Assembly: GCA_018894105.1 (NCBI GenBank)
Contig: CM032131.1
Span: forward strand, 5,730,501 to 5,794,500
DNA from: Jacaranda mimosifolia
Lineage: Eukaryota > Streptophyta > Magnoliopsida > Lamiales > Bignoniaceae
Direction: 5' to 3'
Length of the DNA stretch: 64,000 bases
Positions 22,975-33,705 of this stretch are shown here, in pieces. How positions within the stretch are numbered: the first letter of the stretch is position 1; each line of letters opens with the position of its first letter. A program made the position numbers and the translations under genes. Below the pieces are notes generated by a model. That model was not told where the DNA came from. It saw only the letters and a program-made list of their open reading frames with translations, and did no database searches.

Positions 22975-23250
22975 GCCTCAACGCTGGGCACCCAGCAGCT
23001 CTAGTAGCGAGGCGCCCCATGGGCACCGGGATCTCTTTCAAGGGGGCGCCCAGTGGGTGCCCCAACACTAGCTGCCCAATGAGCACCATGGCTTTCCCAT
23101 AAGGGGCACCCATGGCACTCGGGCACTTCACTAGTGGGCGCTCTAAAGGCATCTGATCCCGGTGCCCAGTAGGCATCCAGGCGAGCACCTAATGGGCTCC
23201 CCTGGTGTAACGCTTGTGCCTCGATGCTGGCACCCAACCTTGGCACTTTT
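22975..23250. repeat. GC-rich cluster of palindrome-like repeats
   Basis: An abrupt GC-rich block in AT-rich surroundings. The words gggcgccca, gtgggtgccc, ggggcaccca and tgggcacc occur many times in both orientations at short spacing. A smaller block of the same kind (gggtgcc, gagtgcccca, gggtgcctgg) lies at 28815-28950 in the same element. Open frames through it are by-products. Confidence 0.65.
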
Positions 23251-23589
23251 TGTGCATGCCTAAATTCAACATTTCATGTGAATACTCGCAATGCATTTTT
23301 TTCTAACACTTATGATGATGATTTCATATTTCTCATTCTTATATTCTTTAAGTATGAGTATGTAATATATTTAAGTCATATGATTAACTATGTACTTATT
23401 TGAACACAAAATAAACATAAATAAAAAAAATTATTACAATCAAATGAGAAAAACATTAAAACGTCCCTAATACTTAGTGTCCAAAGGAGAATTAATACAA
23501 AAAAGAAAAAAATACTAAACAACTTCCTAGAAATGAATCCTACTCACTATTGCTATCCTATCTATATGTTTTCATTCTTATGTAGTCGT

Positions 23590-24075
23590 TTCAATCGGCT
23601 CCTTTAATGTAACCTCCAGTCTATTGTCAAGGTCATTCTTAGACTATCTGGTAGCAATGTTGATTGGGATTGTAGGATCCAACATCAACAAATCCTATTC
23701 AAGGTATCGCTTAGTCTCACCAAGAATACGGTGACAACTCTAAATAGTTTGCTCATAAACCACAATCACTTTGGCTTCCACTGTTTTAAAATATTCATCA
23801 AAACCTTTAAATTCATTGGTAGCTTCTTCGCGAGTGGCATTGATGAAAACCTTCTCAGTATCTGAACTTTCAAATTTCTCTCCACTATTTACCTCCTTCA
23901 CATGCTTTGCCTTCAAGTGCTCGTGCTCTTTAAGTAATTAAGCCAACTCCTCCTTCTGAATATGCTGCTTGATTACTTCGACAACCTCTTCCTTAAGGTG
24001 TTTCACCATAAATAAAGATCCCTATGCACGATGGGACATTTGATCAACCAAGTCCCATTCCTGCATTGAAAAGAT
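23590..24075 (-). pseudogene. Antisense gene relic (C-terminal part) of second Tat-like element
   Basis: On the minus strand the readable stretch KEHEHLKAKHVKEVNSGEK, then INATREEATNEFKGFDEYF, KTVEAKVIVVYEQTI is a charged, coiled-coil-like segment ending in the way the C-termini of plant antisense transposon proteins do. Stops interrupt it. It continues leftward in gene order from 27880-28720 once the inserted solo LTR is removed. The family call rests on position, orientation and general pattern. Confidence 0.5.
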
Positions 24076-25604
24076 GCAAAATTGCTCCAAAATAAAAAAT
24101 CACAACTGTAACATCCCATCTTTTCCCGTAAATAAATTTTTCTTTCCAAAAATAATAAAATAATACTAAATAAATTATTAAGCTTGTCTAGTATCTATAG
24201 AAAATCCAAGTTTAAAATTTTTAGGCTATCCCATAAAAAAAAAAAAGTATTCCTTTGATTAGGATTAATAGCATTTTAGCTTAAACGAGTTAATCAAAAG
24301 ATTGGCCTTAAAATGCCCTAAATATACCCATAATACAAATCTAGGCATGCACCCTAAGTTATAAGGCAAAAAATGTATGTAATTTAGGGTACAAACACAT
24401 CATTATTTATGAATTAGGTATATAATAAAAAAAATAGATATATAATAAAAGTTTGATAGGCTAATTCAAACAAAGCAAGAAATTAAGGGCCGAGTTACAA
24501 TAAAAATCCAGGGGGTCAAATTTAAAATAAGGTAAGGATCCAAGGGTTGATTAAGCAAATAGAAAAAATATCTTCTATAAATAAGGAGCAAATCCACTAC
24601 AATTTCTCCCCATACCAAGAACTACACTCTCTCTGCAGAGTTCCTAAAACGCAGGTATCTTCTCCCCCAAACCCTCAATCATTAATCATCCCCTTATAGC
24701 AAAAACCTTTCTATTTCATCAGAAATCACAAACCCCAGGAAAATTTCCCCAGACTTTCAATCCTAACTCTAGAATTTCTCTTCAAACAAGGAGAAAACCC
24801 GCTAGTCAGAGAAGGAAAAAAAAAATTGCTGCCAAATGTAAACTTTCGAAAAATTGAAAACTAACCTTCTTGTTGCCTGATCAAGATTTTAGAAATTGTG
24901 CCAAGATCACACCTGAATTGTTGCTAAAATCAATACTGCTACAAACAGGCAGAGGCGGGTAGAAAAAGAGGTGATGTTATTTTGCTTATAACTAGAGATT
25001 TAGTTGGTCAAATGGAAAAAGAAAACCATGGATAGAAATCTCTTCAAGTTTAGATTAGATTAGAAGTAAGATTTGTTAAACTTCATGCATTATTCTGGTC
25101 TGAATTATGTAGGAACTGCAACCTACCATCAAATGCGATTGAAGGTCAGACCTCAACTTTGACCAGGAATTAGGAACAATCCGCCCATTTGATCATCCAA
25201 TTAAAGTCACAGTTAGAAAATTCATCGAGGTATAATCTAATTCGAGGTAAGAATCACCATTATACTCTTTTGGATTTGGTTGAAACATAATTTTGATGGA
25301 AACTGTCCTAACTGACTAGATAAAATATAAGTTCTTGAAATAGTCAGATTTTGTTGGAGAATTGTGAGAATTTTATGATATTGATAACTTGATTATTTTC
25401 TTGTGGTTGAAGGTGGATGGGTGTGAGTAAATGTTGGGTCTTGAGGTTATGTTGGACAATTGAATTTGATTTAGATATAAGTAAGTTATAATTTATTGTT
25501 TTGACACCGTAAGTTTTTTTTTTTTTAATTCTTGGAGCAATGTGATGAAAGTGTTAAGATATATTCAATTCATTTGAAAATTTATAAGTAGGAAATATCA
25601 CTCT

Positions 25605-25660
25605 TTATATATATGTGTGTGTGTGTGTGTGTTTGTGTGCGTGTGTGTGTGTGCGCGCTC
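25605..25660. repeat. Microsatellite (GT)n
   Basis: An AT stretch passes into GT repeats with a few interruptions (gtttgtgtgcgtgtg) and ends gcgcgc. Confidence 0.9.
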
Positions 25661-26440
25661 AAAGATAGTAACTTGAATTGTTAAATAATAACTATAGTAA
25701 TTAAAATAGTGTATAGTACCTTAAGTAAACTAATTTTATTTTCATTCCTTAATGATATTAATATCAAAAGAACAATTCATAGTAATTGAATCTTGAATTT
25801 AGGTATTTAGGCGTACAAATTGTTGGAAAATCTCGATCACAGGAATCGATGAGGATTTCTATCCCTTTTCAATTTTTATTATGTTACCTGTAATTCCTTT
25901 TGCCAAAACACCTTGAATGTTGATAAGGGAGTTCTCTCTCTCTTTTTTTTTTGGTTCCTTCGCAATCCCATTCGTTTACCCGTTATTATTTTTCTAGAAT
26001 CATATACCTATTTCTTGTTTTTAGGACCCCCTCACTCATTGATATATGAAGTCTTTCATTCCTTTCAAATTTTCATATGTTGCTGGTTAATCACTACTTC
26101 CTAAAAAAAAAACCGTATTACCTTTTCGCACTTTCTGAAACGCATTGCTTATGGTGATGATAATTGTTTGATTTGTTTGGTTAATTCAAGCTGGTTGAAA
26201 TCCTGAATTATTCCTAATCAAAAACTCTTGGCATTGGTATTTATTTCGATTAGTTTCTTTATAATCAAAACTATGCTATTCAAATAAGTAAAAATACTTT
26301 CAAAACATCTCAAAAAGATTAATAAAAATACAGAAGAATAATTATGAAAAGTGTTCTACTCCAAATAAGTTATAAATGAAGAAGATTCATGTTTTCTAAT
26401 AATTATAAATCCCCTCATCCTACTCGTCGAATCGGTAACT

Positions 26441-26795
26441 AAGTGCCACACTTACTGACAGGGGGTGTGCAGTGGGGGCCACCTCTAGAATCCCAAGGTT
26501 GACACTTTCTGCTATATTTATTGTATTCTTGATCATTGAATATCTTATTCAGTCAATACTGTATCATATGTGCCGGGCAGAGCAAAGTGCCACACTTGTT
26601 GACAGAGGATGTACAGTGGGGGCCACCTCTTGAATCTGTTATCGTAGTACCTCTGGATTTCAATACTAGACATCTTTCAGCGATATTTTGTACCTTAAAA
26701 GATAAAATCATATTTTATCCTTCATAAAATAAAGTGTAAGGAACTAAGTGCCACATGCGGCGGTGCGGCAGGGGCCATCTCTAGAATCCTGTACA
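26441..26795 (+). repeat. Three spaced repeats within the nested LTR
   Basis: Sentences of the form aagtgccaca..gacag..gtg..cag(t)ggggcca..ctctagaatc start at 26441, 26585 and 26746, with 144 and 161 bp between starts. The most conserved words are aagtgccaca and gggggccacctct. They sit in the downstream two thirds of the LTR. Confidence 0.75.
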
Positions 26796-27889
26796 CTTGA
26801 ATTTGAATATGAAATATGAATTTTCCTCATTGGTATGGGACAGTGATGGAGTCACATGAAAGGTTTGACATGATCATGAGACCTTTGATATGATAAGATC
26901 TCTTATAAATAATTTTGTTAAAGTATCTCAATTAACTTAAGAAATATATCTCACAAAGCCTATTACAAAAATCTAGTTAACTTGGCATGTTTGTTTCCTA
27001 CTTAAATTCGCACTCTATCATCTTCCACTGCAGAATAACCTCTATACAGGTAACTCTCTCCAACCTTCCTCATTGAGTCACTCAGACTCACCCTTATACT
27101 TCACTTTATGCAAATGAGGTTGGATTGGTTACTCCAGGAGAAGAAACATGGGAATAGATGATGAAGAAATAGTTTTTTCAAATCCCATTGTACCCAGTTC
27201 GATAAGTTTATGTATGTAAATAATAAGATTTATAGCCATGGCGGCTTTAGTGCTATACCTCATGTACTAGTATATGTGTACTCATCTATAACTATAAAAG
27301 TTCCAACTAGTGTACAAAGAAATATATATATAAGTTGTTTCTTTTAATAAATTTGTCACTTTAATTTGTTAATTTGCGCTTAGCACTGGCTCTTGAAAGG
27401 AAAATTTCCTAGAAAGAGTTAGTGTCGCAGTGTGGTAGTTTCAGGACCTCCGAGGTGCCATAACAACAAAGCAACAAAGAAAAGAAATAATCAAAATAGA
27501 GAAGTGAATTCATATTCAAGCAAAATCGCTAGCAACTATCTCAGTTAACTGGGACGAATAAAATATCTCCAATTTCCCTTGATCATATTCCCATACCCAC
27601 ATAGCAAAAGAGTCTTTTCCTCTTTTCAGCATGAAAGGGGCAAGTAGACTGTGGACAAGTAATGGATCCACGAGTGCACTTCCCCACAAGATTGGAAACC
27701 AACACCTTTACGTTATTATGTACATTAGAAATGCCCGCTGCTGGAGCCGGTGGAGCATGCACTTTACTCAGTTGTCAGCTTAGGGGGCCAGAGCAACACC
27801 CACTTGGTGGCATCTCTTTACGACGCTGCTCTAAGATATATTTTCTAGTTATCTCTCCTTATACTATTTGAGTGTGAATTTTAGAAAAG

Positions 27890-28720
27890 TCAATCTTCTT
27901 TCCTGATAATAAGAGGAAAAAGAATCAAGTCAATATACAACAATGTGCAAGAACATATAAAATTCTGTATACAAGTAAAGCTATAAGTCAGAAAACAAAA
28001 TACGATCAATACTAGTTGGAAACATGTAAGTAACATAAAAGGAAAACCAAACAACCCTACTTTGTCAAAATTCACGTGAAGATCACGATGAACTTGACTA
28101 AGATGAATCAAAGAGAGGGAACTACTCCATTTGTGAGGAACGTTCTAACCTTTGTCTCTAATGAAAAAAGAATCTATCTTTCTAAGGACCTTTTGAGAAA
28201 GATAACACACATAGGAACTTGTTGTTTAGCTCAGAGAGATAGTGGAAAAAAATATTTGTTCAGCACCTTATGCACCCCAAACAAGGTGTAGTAGCTATTT
28301 AAAGATATTGGCAAATCCAACTCACCAAAATATTGTCTAAACCCTACTAAAGACACAAAGAAGTTAGCCACAAATTGGCTTAGACACACACACCATAGCT
28401 GTAAACAAAAGAAGTTTAAGAGAAAGAGAAAAGTTGCAAGTGAAGTAACTGCTGAAAGAAAATCGTGAAGTACTCTCTAGGAGGCAACATCACGTTGTCT
28501 TAAGAAGAAAGATGGATAAATTTGAATTCATCAGAAATGAAAATCCTACGTTTTAGAATATCTAGCTCTTCTAACTCAAGTAAACATTTAATTCCTACTA
28601 GCTTTGAGAAATTATCATCCCTAGCAGAACACCCTCAAACTCCTCATTAGAAAAACCCTCATATTTGGAATCAGAACTAAATGATGAAGACAACCCTTTA
28701 GTCTTACTCTCATCAGGAAA
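27890..28720 (-). pseudogene. Antisense gene relic (N-terminal and middle part) of second Tat-like element
   Basis: Reading the minus strand from about 28720: DESKTKGLSSSFSSDSKYEG (an acidic, Ser-rich N-terminus as in the first Tat element), then after several stops KIDSFFIRDKG and NVPHKWS, which corresponds to the EWKKYYLYV segment of the other antisense gene, and then the frame 28111-27890. The order matches the antisense gene at 3710-6233. Many stops; no function left. Confidence 0.5.
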
Positions 28721-28957
28721 CCTCAAAATTTTCTAAGGCTTGAATAGACTACACACTAAGAAGAGAACCAAGAAAGGTTACCAAGCGAATGACGACCTCT
28801 GCGAGCACGAACCAAGCTATAAGTGCTGAGGGTGCCCGAAAATGAACTGGGTGCTTGAGGCGAGTGCCCCATAGGCGATAGCCCCAACCTCTATGCAGGC
28901 GGCCCAGGTAGGTCCTGCGTAAATTTCCGGTTGGGTGCCTGGTAATGCCACTGTGGG

Positions 28958-29773
28958 TAAGGTTGTAAACGGATATTCAAAAATTCATTTACCGTTCGCA
29001 TTCGTATCCGTTTATACAAAATTTATCCGCATCCATTTAAATTGGATATTATCCGTATTCGATTAGTAGATATCCGATTATAAATGGATACGGATATGGT
29101 AAATGTGTATCCAATCCGTTTAATATCCGATCCGAATATATATTTATTAAATAATATATTATTTATATTTTTTAGTAGAAATCTCAAAATCCACATATAT
29201 ATATATATTATAATTGAAGAATTGAGAAGAAAAAAGAAATAAATTTAAAAAATTATTGTAATAAAGAGAAAAAATTGAAGAATAAAATTAATCAACATAA
29301 TTATTGTTGGTTGACTTTATAATTAAATACTTAAATACCATCATTATTAATAATAAGTACTGATAATCAATTATAAAGTCAATTATTAATTAGAAATTAT
29401 GCTATTTGTTTGATATCTTTCGTTTTAATGAAATTATATAGTTCCCTCTATTAATTAAAATATATATTTGTTATAGGTTCATAGATTCATGTATTTGGAT
29501 ATTCGTAAATAGATATCTAAATAATTATCATCGAATATAAATATAAAACAATAATTCAAATATGGATAAGTTTAATAAAATATGAATGCATTTGAATAAT
29601 TATAATCGAATACGGATATATCCAAATCCGATCGATATCCGATGGCTACGAATTTGGATATCATTTTTAAATATTCGTCAAATCCGTATCCGTATCTGAA
29701 TATTCGAAAAGTTAAACGGATACGAATATGAAAACAGTGTATCCGATCCATTTAATATCCATTTACACCCCTA
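28958..29773. mobile_element. Non-autonomous hAT element (ATCCG/CGGAT word repeats)
   Basis: A perfect 8-bp target duplication, actgtggg, flanks it at 28950-28957 and 29774-29781. The left end is TAAGGTTGTAAACGG and the right end, reversed, is TAGGGGTGTAAATGG. Within about 150 bp of each end, the words atccg and cggat, often as tatccg or cggata, recur many times in both orientations, while the AT-rich centre has none of this and no coding. An 8-bp duplication with TAGGG-type ends defines hAT. Confidence 0.9.
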
Positions 29774-30240
29774 ACTGTGGGTCACGTGTTGGCTTTTTCT
29801 CTACATTCAGTGGATTGATATGTTGAAGACACCTTTCTTGAACTTAATTGAGAGATAGACATTCTTTGACTCAACTAAGGACCCTAAAGTGCTCGCTAAC
29901 TCTAAAGGAGCTATGATAAAATGTGCAAATAAAAGAAATAAGTCAAAGAGTCCAGAGCATGAAGAAAGCTTTGCCTTAAGGACCTAATGTTAGCACTGCT
30001 AATAGAGTTGTCTTCTCTTCCTCTCTTCCTAGCCAAGGTAGAATTTCTCTCTTTTTTGCTAACACCCTAGGTGCTAACAAGAGCTACCATTATGGAGCAC
30101 TTCTTAGAAGGCTCAAAGACTTTGAGGCCTACTCAAACTCAACTTGGATGGAAGTTGAGAAATCATAAACTCTTAAGTTAAACTTAAATTATATTTTCAA
30201 TATAAAATTAATAATTTCACATTGAAAATAGGGGGCTTAA

Positions 30241-30572
30241 TGCTGTGGCTAAAATTTGATTGAAGGATATTTTGGTAATTTGACTAAAATAATAATTCAA
30301 TCCTAAAATTAATTAACTAAGTAAATGGGCCGAAGGACAAGCCAAGCCTGTAAGAAGAACAGAAAAACCCTAATGGGTCTAAGCCCATCAAAACTAAAAT
30401 CTATAAATGTCAAGTCTCAGAGAGAAATGGGACACGGGAAATTATTTGCAAAATTCCTAAGAGTAGAAGAACTTTAAAAAAGAAAAGATCTCTCTTTGCA
30501 CATTCCTGAGAAGACAAATTGACACTTTGCTAATTCCCAAAAAAGACCTCACTCTATTTTCGAGCAACATCA
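30241..30572 (+). mobile_element. Right LTR of second Tat-like element
   Basis: Starts TGCTGTGGC directly after the purine tract aaaatagggggct (ending before 30241) and ends in CA. It aligns along its length with 19347-19688. Confidence 0.8.
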
Positions 30573-32318
30573 AAGGGCAAAACAGTCTTTTCATACTTTG
30601 ATGAGCATGAAAAATTTGTGCTTGATATCAAATCCCACATTTTAGGCAAGATCTATAATCTCTTACCTTGTTGGATTAAAAATCGAGCCAAAAAATATAA
30701 ATGACCTAACACTTTTTAACCAAATAGTGAATTAGGTTGGATAAACATTACTCCAACCCAATCATAGCTAACAAACACGACCTACATATAAAATAAATTA
30801 GATGTTTCTTCATAGCTATTTTTCTCCACCATTGTGAATTTTACTATATAAACAAATTTTTATAATCTTTTTCCCCAATGTTCTAAATAATACTGAGTTC
30901 AAATCTAAAGTCATGTTTGTTTTTATTTTTGGAGATTGTTTTTATTCTTTGAAAATTCTTCCAGAATACAAACCAACATTTCCTCCAAGTTTCACTTTTT
31001 CTGTCAAAATATCAAAATATTAATAGACATTTTTTAATTATTTCAAATTATTACAAACTATATATGTTTATATCTTTCTATAAATATTTTAACATAAATA
31101 GATAATTTCAATTTTATACCAATATAAGAATAACATATAATAATATAAAATTTTGGTGTGACACCAGTAATTAACAAAAATTTACATGAAAAATATCTAT
31201 AATAAAATCTTTCTTTTCTCCAAAAAATAAAGCTAAATATAAATTGATTCTCAACATATTTTCTAATCCTACTACCAAAATATATTGTCCCAAAACATTC
31301 TCCAAAAAATTCTTCAAAAAAAAGAAAAAAAAACAAACATTACCTAAAAAATTATACTTTACTTCCAATTCTGTTACTATAGTCACATTCCTTTATGAAT
31401 ATTTCTCAATGTCTCAATTATTCGTGAAACCTAAGAAGCATAATTTGCTTTGAAAAGAAATCAAAGAATATTTTGAGAATCTAGTGCAAAAAAATATCTT
31501 CTCTCACAAAATAAAATGTTAATGAATTTAATGATTGAATAATGGCATGTCAAAACTATCTTGAGTGTCATAATTACTTAGGGAATTAGTTGTTAACTTA
31601 GACATTTTTACCTTAAAGGGAATTTTTTGCTATTATATACTTTTTCAAACACATATTTGGAGTTTAGAAGACTAAACCAAAAATTTTAATTTTTTAGTTA
31701 GATATCTTTTTGTTGGAAACCTTATGATTAGGTAAATATAGATAGGGCAAAGGAATGAGCGTCAAAAGTAGCATTAAATACAAGCAAGGAGAGAAAAATA
31801 ATAATTAAATAAATTAAAATATTTAGATAATTAAAAAAGCCTTCAGGATTTATACAAATATTTTTATAAGATAAATCCCCCAAGGAAAAAGAAAAAAGAG
31901 ATAAGCGTGCATCCTTACCATAACCTACTACCCACGACCTTAAAATTCTTCCTTCAAACTTGCAATGCTCTATTTAGTCAAAGCTCCTTGGGTCCTTTTC
32001 CTTTTCTTTAATCCATTGTTCCAAATTTCAACTCAAGTCCATTAAATTTACTACCAAAAATTAGGTACATGCTATAAAACAGTTGTTACAAATTAATTCT
32101 ATAGCTATAACCACAAATTACAGCTATAAATTTCTGTTGTAAATATAATTTTTTAAAATTACAAGTTTAGTCCATAGCTAGCCTTATAAATTTAAAGCGC
32201 AATAGATTAGTTATGCATTATCTATAGTAAAAGAATATAGGTGACGTTTGATGGCATGGATTCAATAATAGTTGTAATCTTTGATAGTAAAAGTTACAAT
32301 AAGATTATGGTGATTAAT
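30573..32318. other. AT-rich intergenic DNA; possible MITE at 30910-31345
   Basis: The left stretch atgtttgtttttatttttgg near 30913 is roughly mirrored by aaaaaacaaacattacc near 31345, with poor pairing further in; a MITE is possible. The rest shows no gene. Confidence 0.35.
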
Positions 32319-32426
32319 GCCGAGTGGTCCGTGGCCCAGCGGCATACATCTTCCACATAATATGGAAGGTCAGGAGTTCGAGCCCAAACGGACTCCTGAT
32401 GTGCATGTGTATATATAAAAAAAAGG
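32319..32426 (+). mobile_element. tRNA-derived SINE, full length, 16-bp target duplication
   Basis: A perfect 16-bp duplication, gattatggtgattaat, flanks it at 32303-32318 and 32427-32442. The body starts gccgagtggtccgtggccc and has a pol III A box (gtggcccagcggc) and B box (aggagttcgagccc), as in a tRNA head. It ends in a short atatata and A-rich tail. It is too short and lacks the cloverleaf of a working tRNA. It relies on LINE machinery for movement. Confidence 0.9.
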
Positions 32427-32442
32427 GATTATGGTGATTAAT

Positions 32443-33705
32443 ATTGTGTTTAATGTTGAAGATTGAAATGTATATTGCTTGCCACAAGAATCTCAGATAA
32501 TCTCATGTGGTTGTTTGATATATGCCATTAACTATAAAATTTACTAAAATGCCCCCAATCCTTAAAAGTTGAAAACACTCCAACGGTAACGAAGCTTCTC
32601 CCAATGCCTGCGAATGGGCCCTAACCTCTTGTGCTATGTCACAAACTCTTCAAAATAGGAAGGATAGTAGATTTACTCTGTGTTCGACTCACACAGCCAC
32701 CCTTCAATCCTCAGGGAGAAATATATTCACTTCACTTGCTCAGTTATCTTTCCAAGTATAGTCCCATTGACATCCCCATTTTCTGGGATTGCAAAATTGA
32801 ATTTGTTTTTCAACATATTGCTAAATTACAAACTGAAATATTAATATCCTCATTGTTCTTCCAACTGGGCATTGTTGAAAGAGCACCTTTTGGAGGCATA
32901 ACTTGCAGGTTTCAGGAAACTTATATTATCTGGACAGGTAGTCAATTGTTTGAGTTATTATTTGATGCTTTGTTTTATGTTATACATTATAAATGGAACA
33001 TAAGTAAAACAGTGCAATATTTTGTCTAGGACATTATTTGTTATATGAATGTGATGCTGTGAGCTGAAATAAATGGGTTTCAAATATTTGTGATTTCTTA
33101 TATGTTAGAGTTACTGGTGTTAATTGTTTGTTCAAAAAATATGACCTTATTTTCGCAATGGTTGTTGGTACTGATGTTTATTTAATGACAGAGCTTGATT
33201 TGGTAGGTTTTTGGTTGTCGTTTACTTTTTTCATCTATGTAATCCATCAAAAGTCGCCCCATCGCACAATTCGGTAAAGTTTTCTTTTGTATAATTATGA
33301 AATGTATGAAAGAATCTTCCTTTTCCTATTTGATCACTTTGAATTAGATGGGTTTTAGGATTGTTTGTTTGAAAATCAAATGTATTGGAATACTAAAGTC
33401 TGCATTTTGATATGGATTTATGTATTTATGTTCTAAAAAATTATTTGCATGTGTTTTCTTTATCATGTTTACCGCATACAAAATGGGAGATAGGGTTTTG
33501 GACAAAGTTGATTCCCTAGAAGATGGAGTGTCATTTCTAAAATACATTGTCAATTAAAACAGTTGATAGAGATTGTAGAATTAAATGATCAATTTTATTT
33601 GGATAATTTGCAGATAAATAGAAATTTATTTTGGAGGCTTTGCTACTTAATAGAACACGTAGAAGGACTACATAATGAAAAATTTGTAAGCATTCTTAAA
33701 AGGTT
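32443..33705. other. Unassigned region with a 132-codon open frame
   Basis: A frame 32631-33029 (+) is open for 132 codons and starts in slightly GC-richer sequence (ttcgactcacacagccaccc). It has no domain I recognise and may be a gene fragment or the N-terminal part of the Harbinger-like element downstream. The rest is AT-rich. Confidence 0.3.

Larger units (their letters stand above)
24107..27465 (+). mobile_element. Solo LTR of a large-LTR gypsy element (Tekay/Del-like ends), nested
   Basis: Begins TGTAACATCCC and ends ccataaca, the near-palindromic TGTAACA..TRACA termini typical of chromovirus-type plant LTRs. Flanking 5-mers acaac (24102-24106) and acaaa (27466-27470) match 4/5. A TATA box (tataaata, 24576-24583) lies 470 bp in. 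No internal retroelement coding lies inside. It divides the antisense-gene relic of its host element. Length 3359 bp. Orientation is from the TATA box and termini. Confidence 0.65.
19347..30572 (+). mobile_element. Second Tat-like LTR element, deleted (gag/protease and antisense relics only), with nested insertions
   Basis: Two similar LTRs (19347-19688 and 30241-30572) flank an internal region. Flanking 5-mers are aagag (19342-19346) and aaggg (30573-30577), a 4/5 target duplication. A primer-site-like stretch (ttttggccttgtctatg) follows the left LTR and a purine tract (aaaatagggggct) precedes the right one. The plus strand holds gag and protease relics of Tat type; the minus strand holds antisense-gene relics in two pieces. 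No RT, RNase H or integrase could be found. Nested insertions are a solo LTR (24107-27465) and a hAT element (28958-29773); without them the element is about 7 kb. Confidence 0.8.

Noticed and set aside
22955..23246. Two minus-strand frames in the GC-rich block
   Set aside because: Both are by-products of the repeated gggcaccc words and read as repetitive, non-family protein.
31058..31453. Phe/Lys-rich frames on both strands
   Set aside because: AT-rich simple composition around a poly-A tract; no domain or codon structure.
32319..32426. A tRNA gene from A- and B-box matches
   Set aside because: The 3' half does not fold into a cloverleaf, the body is 108 bp with an A-rich tail and a 16-bp duplication; a SINE explains all of it.
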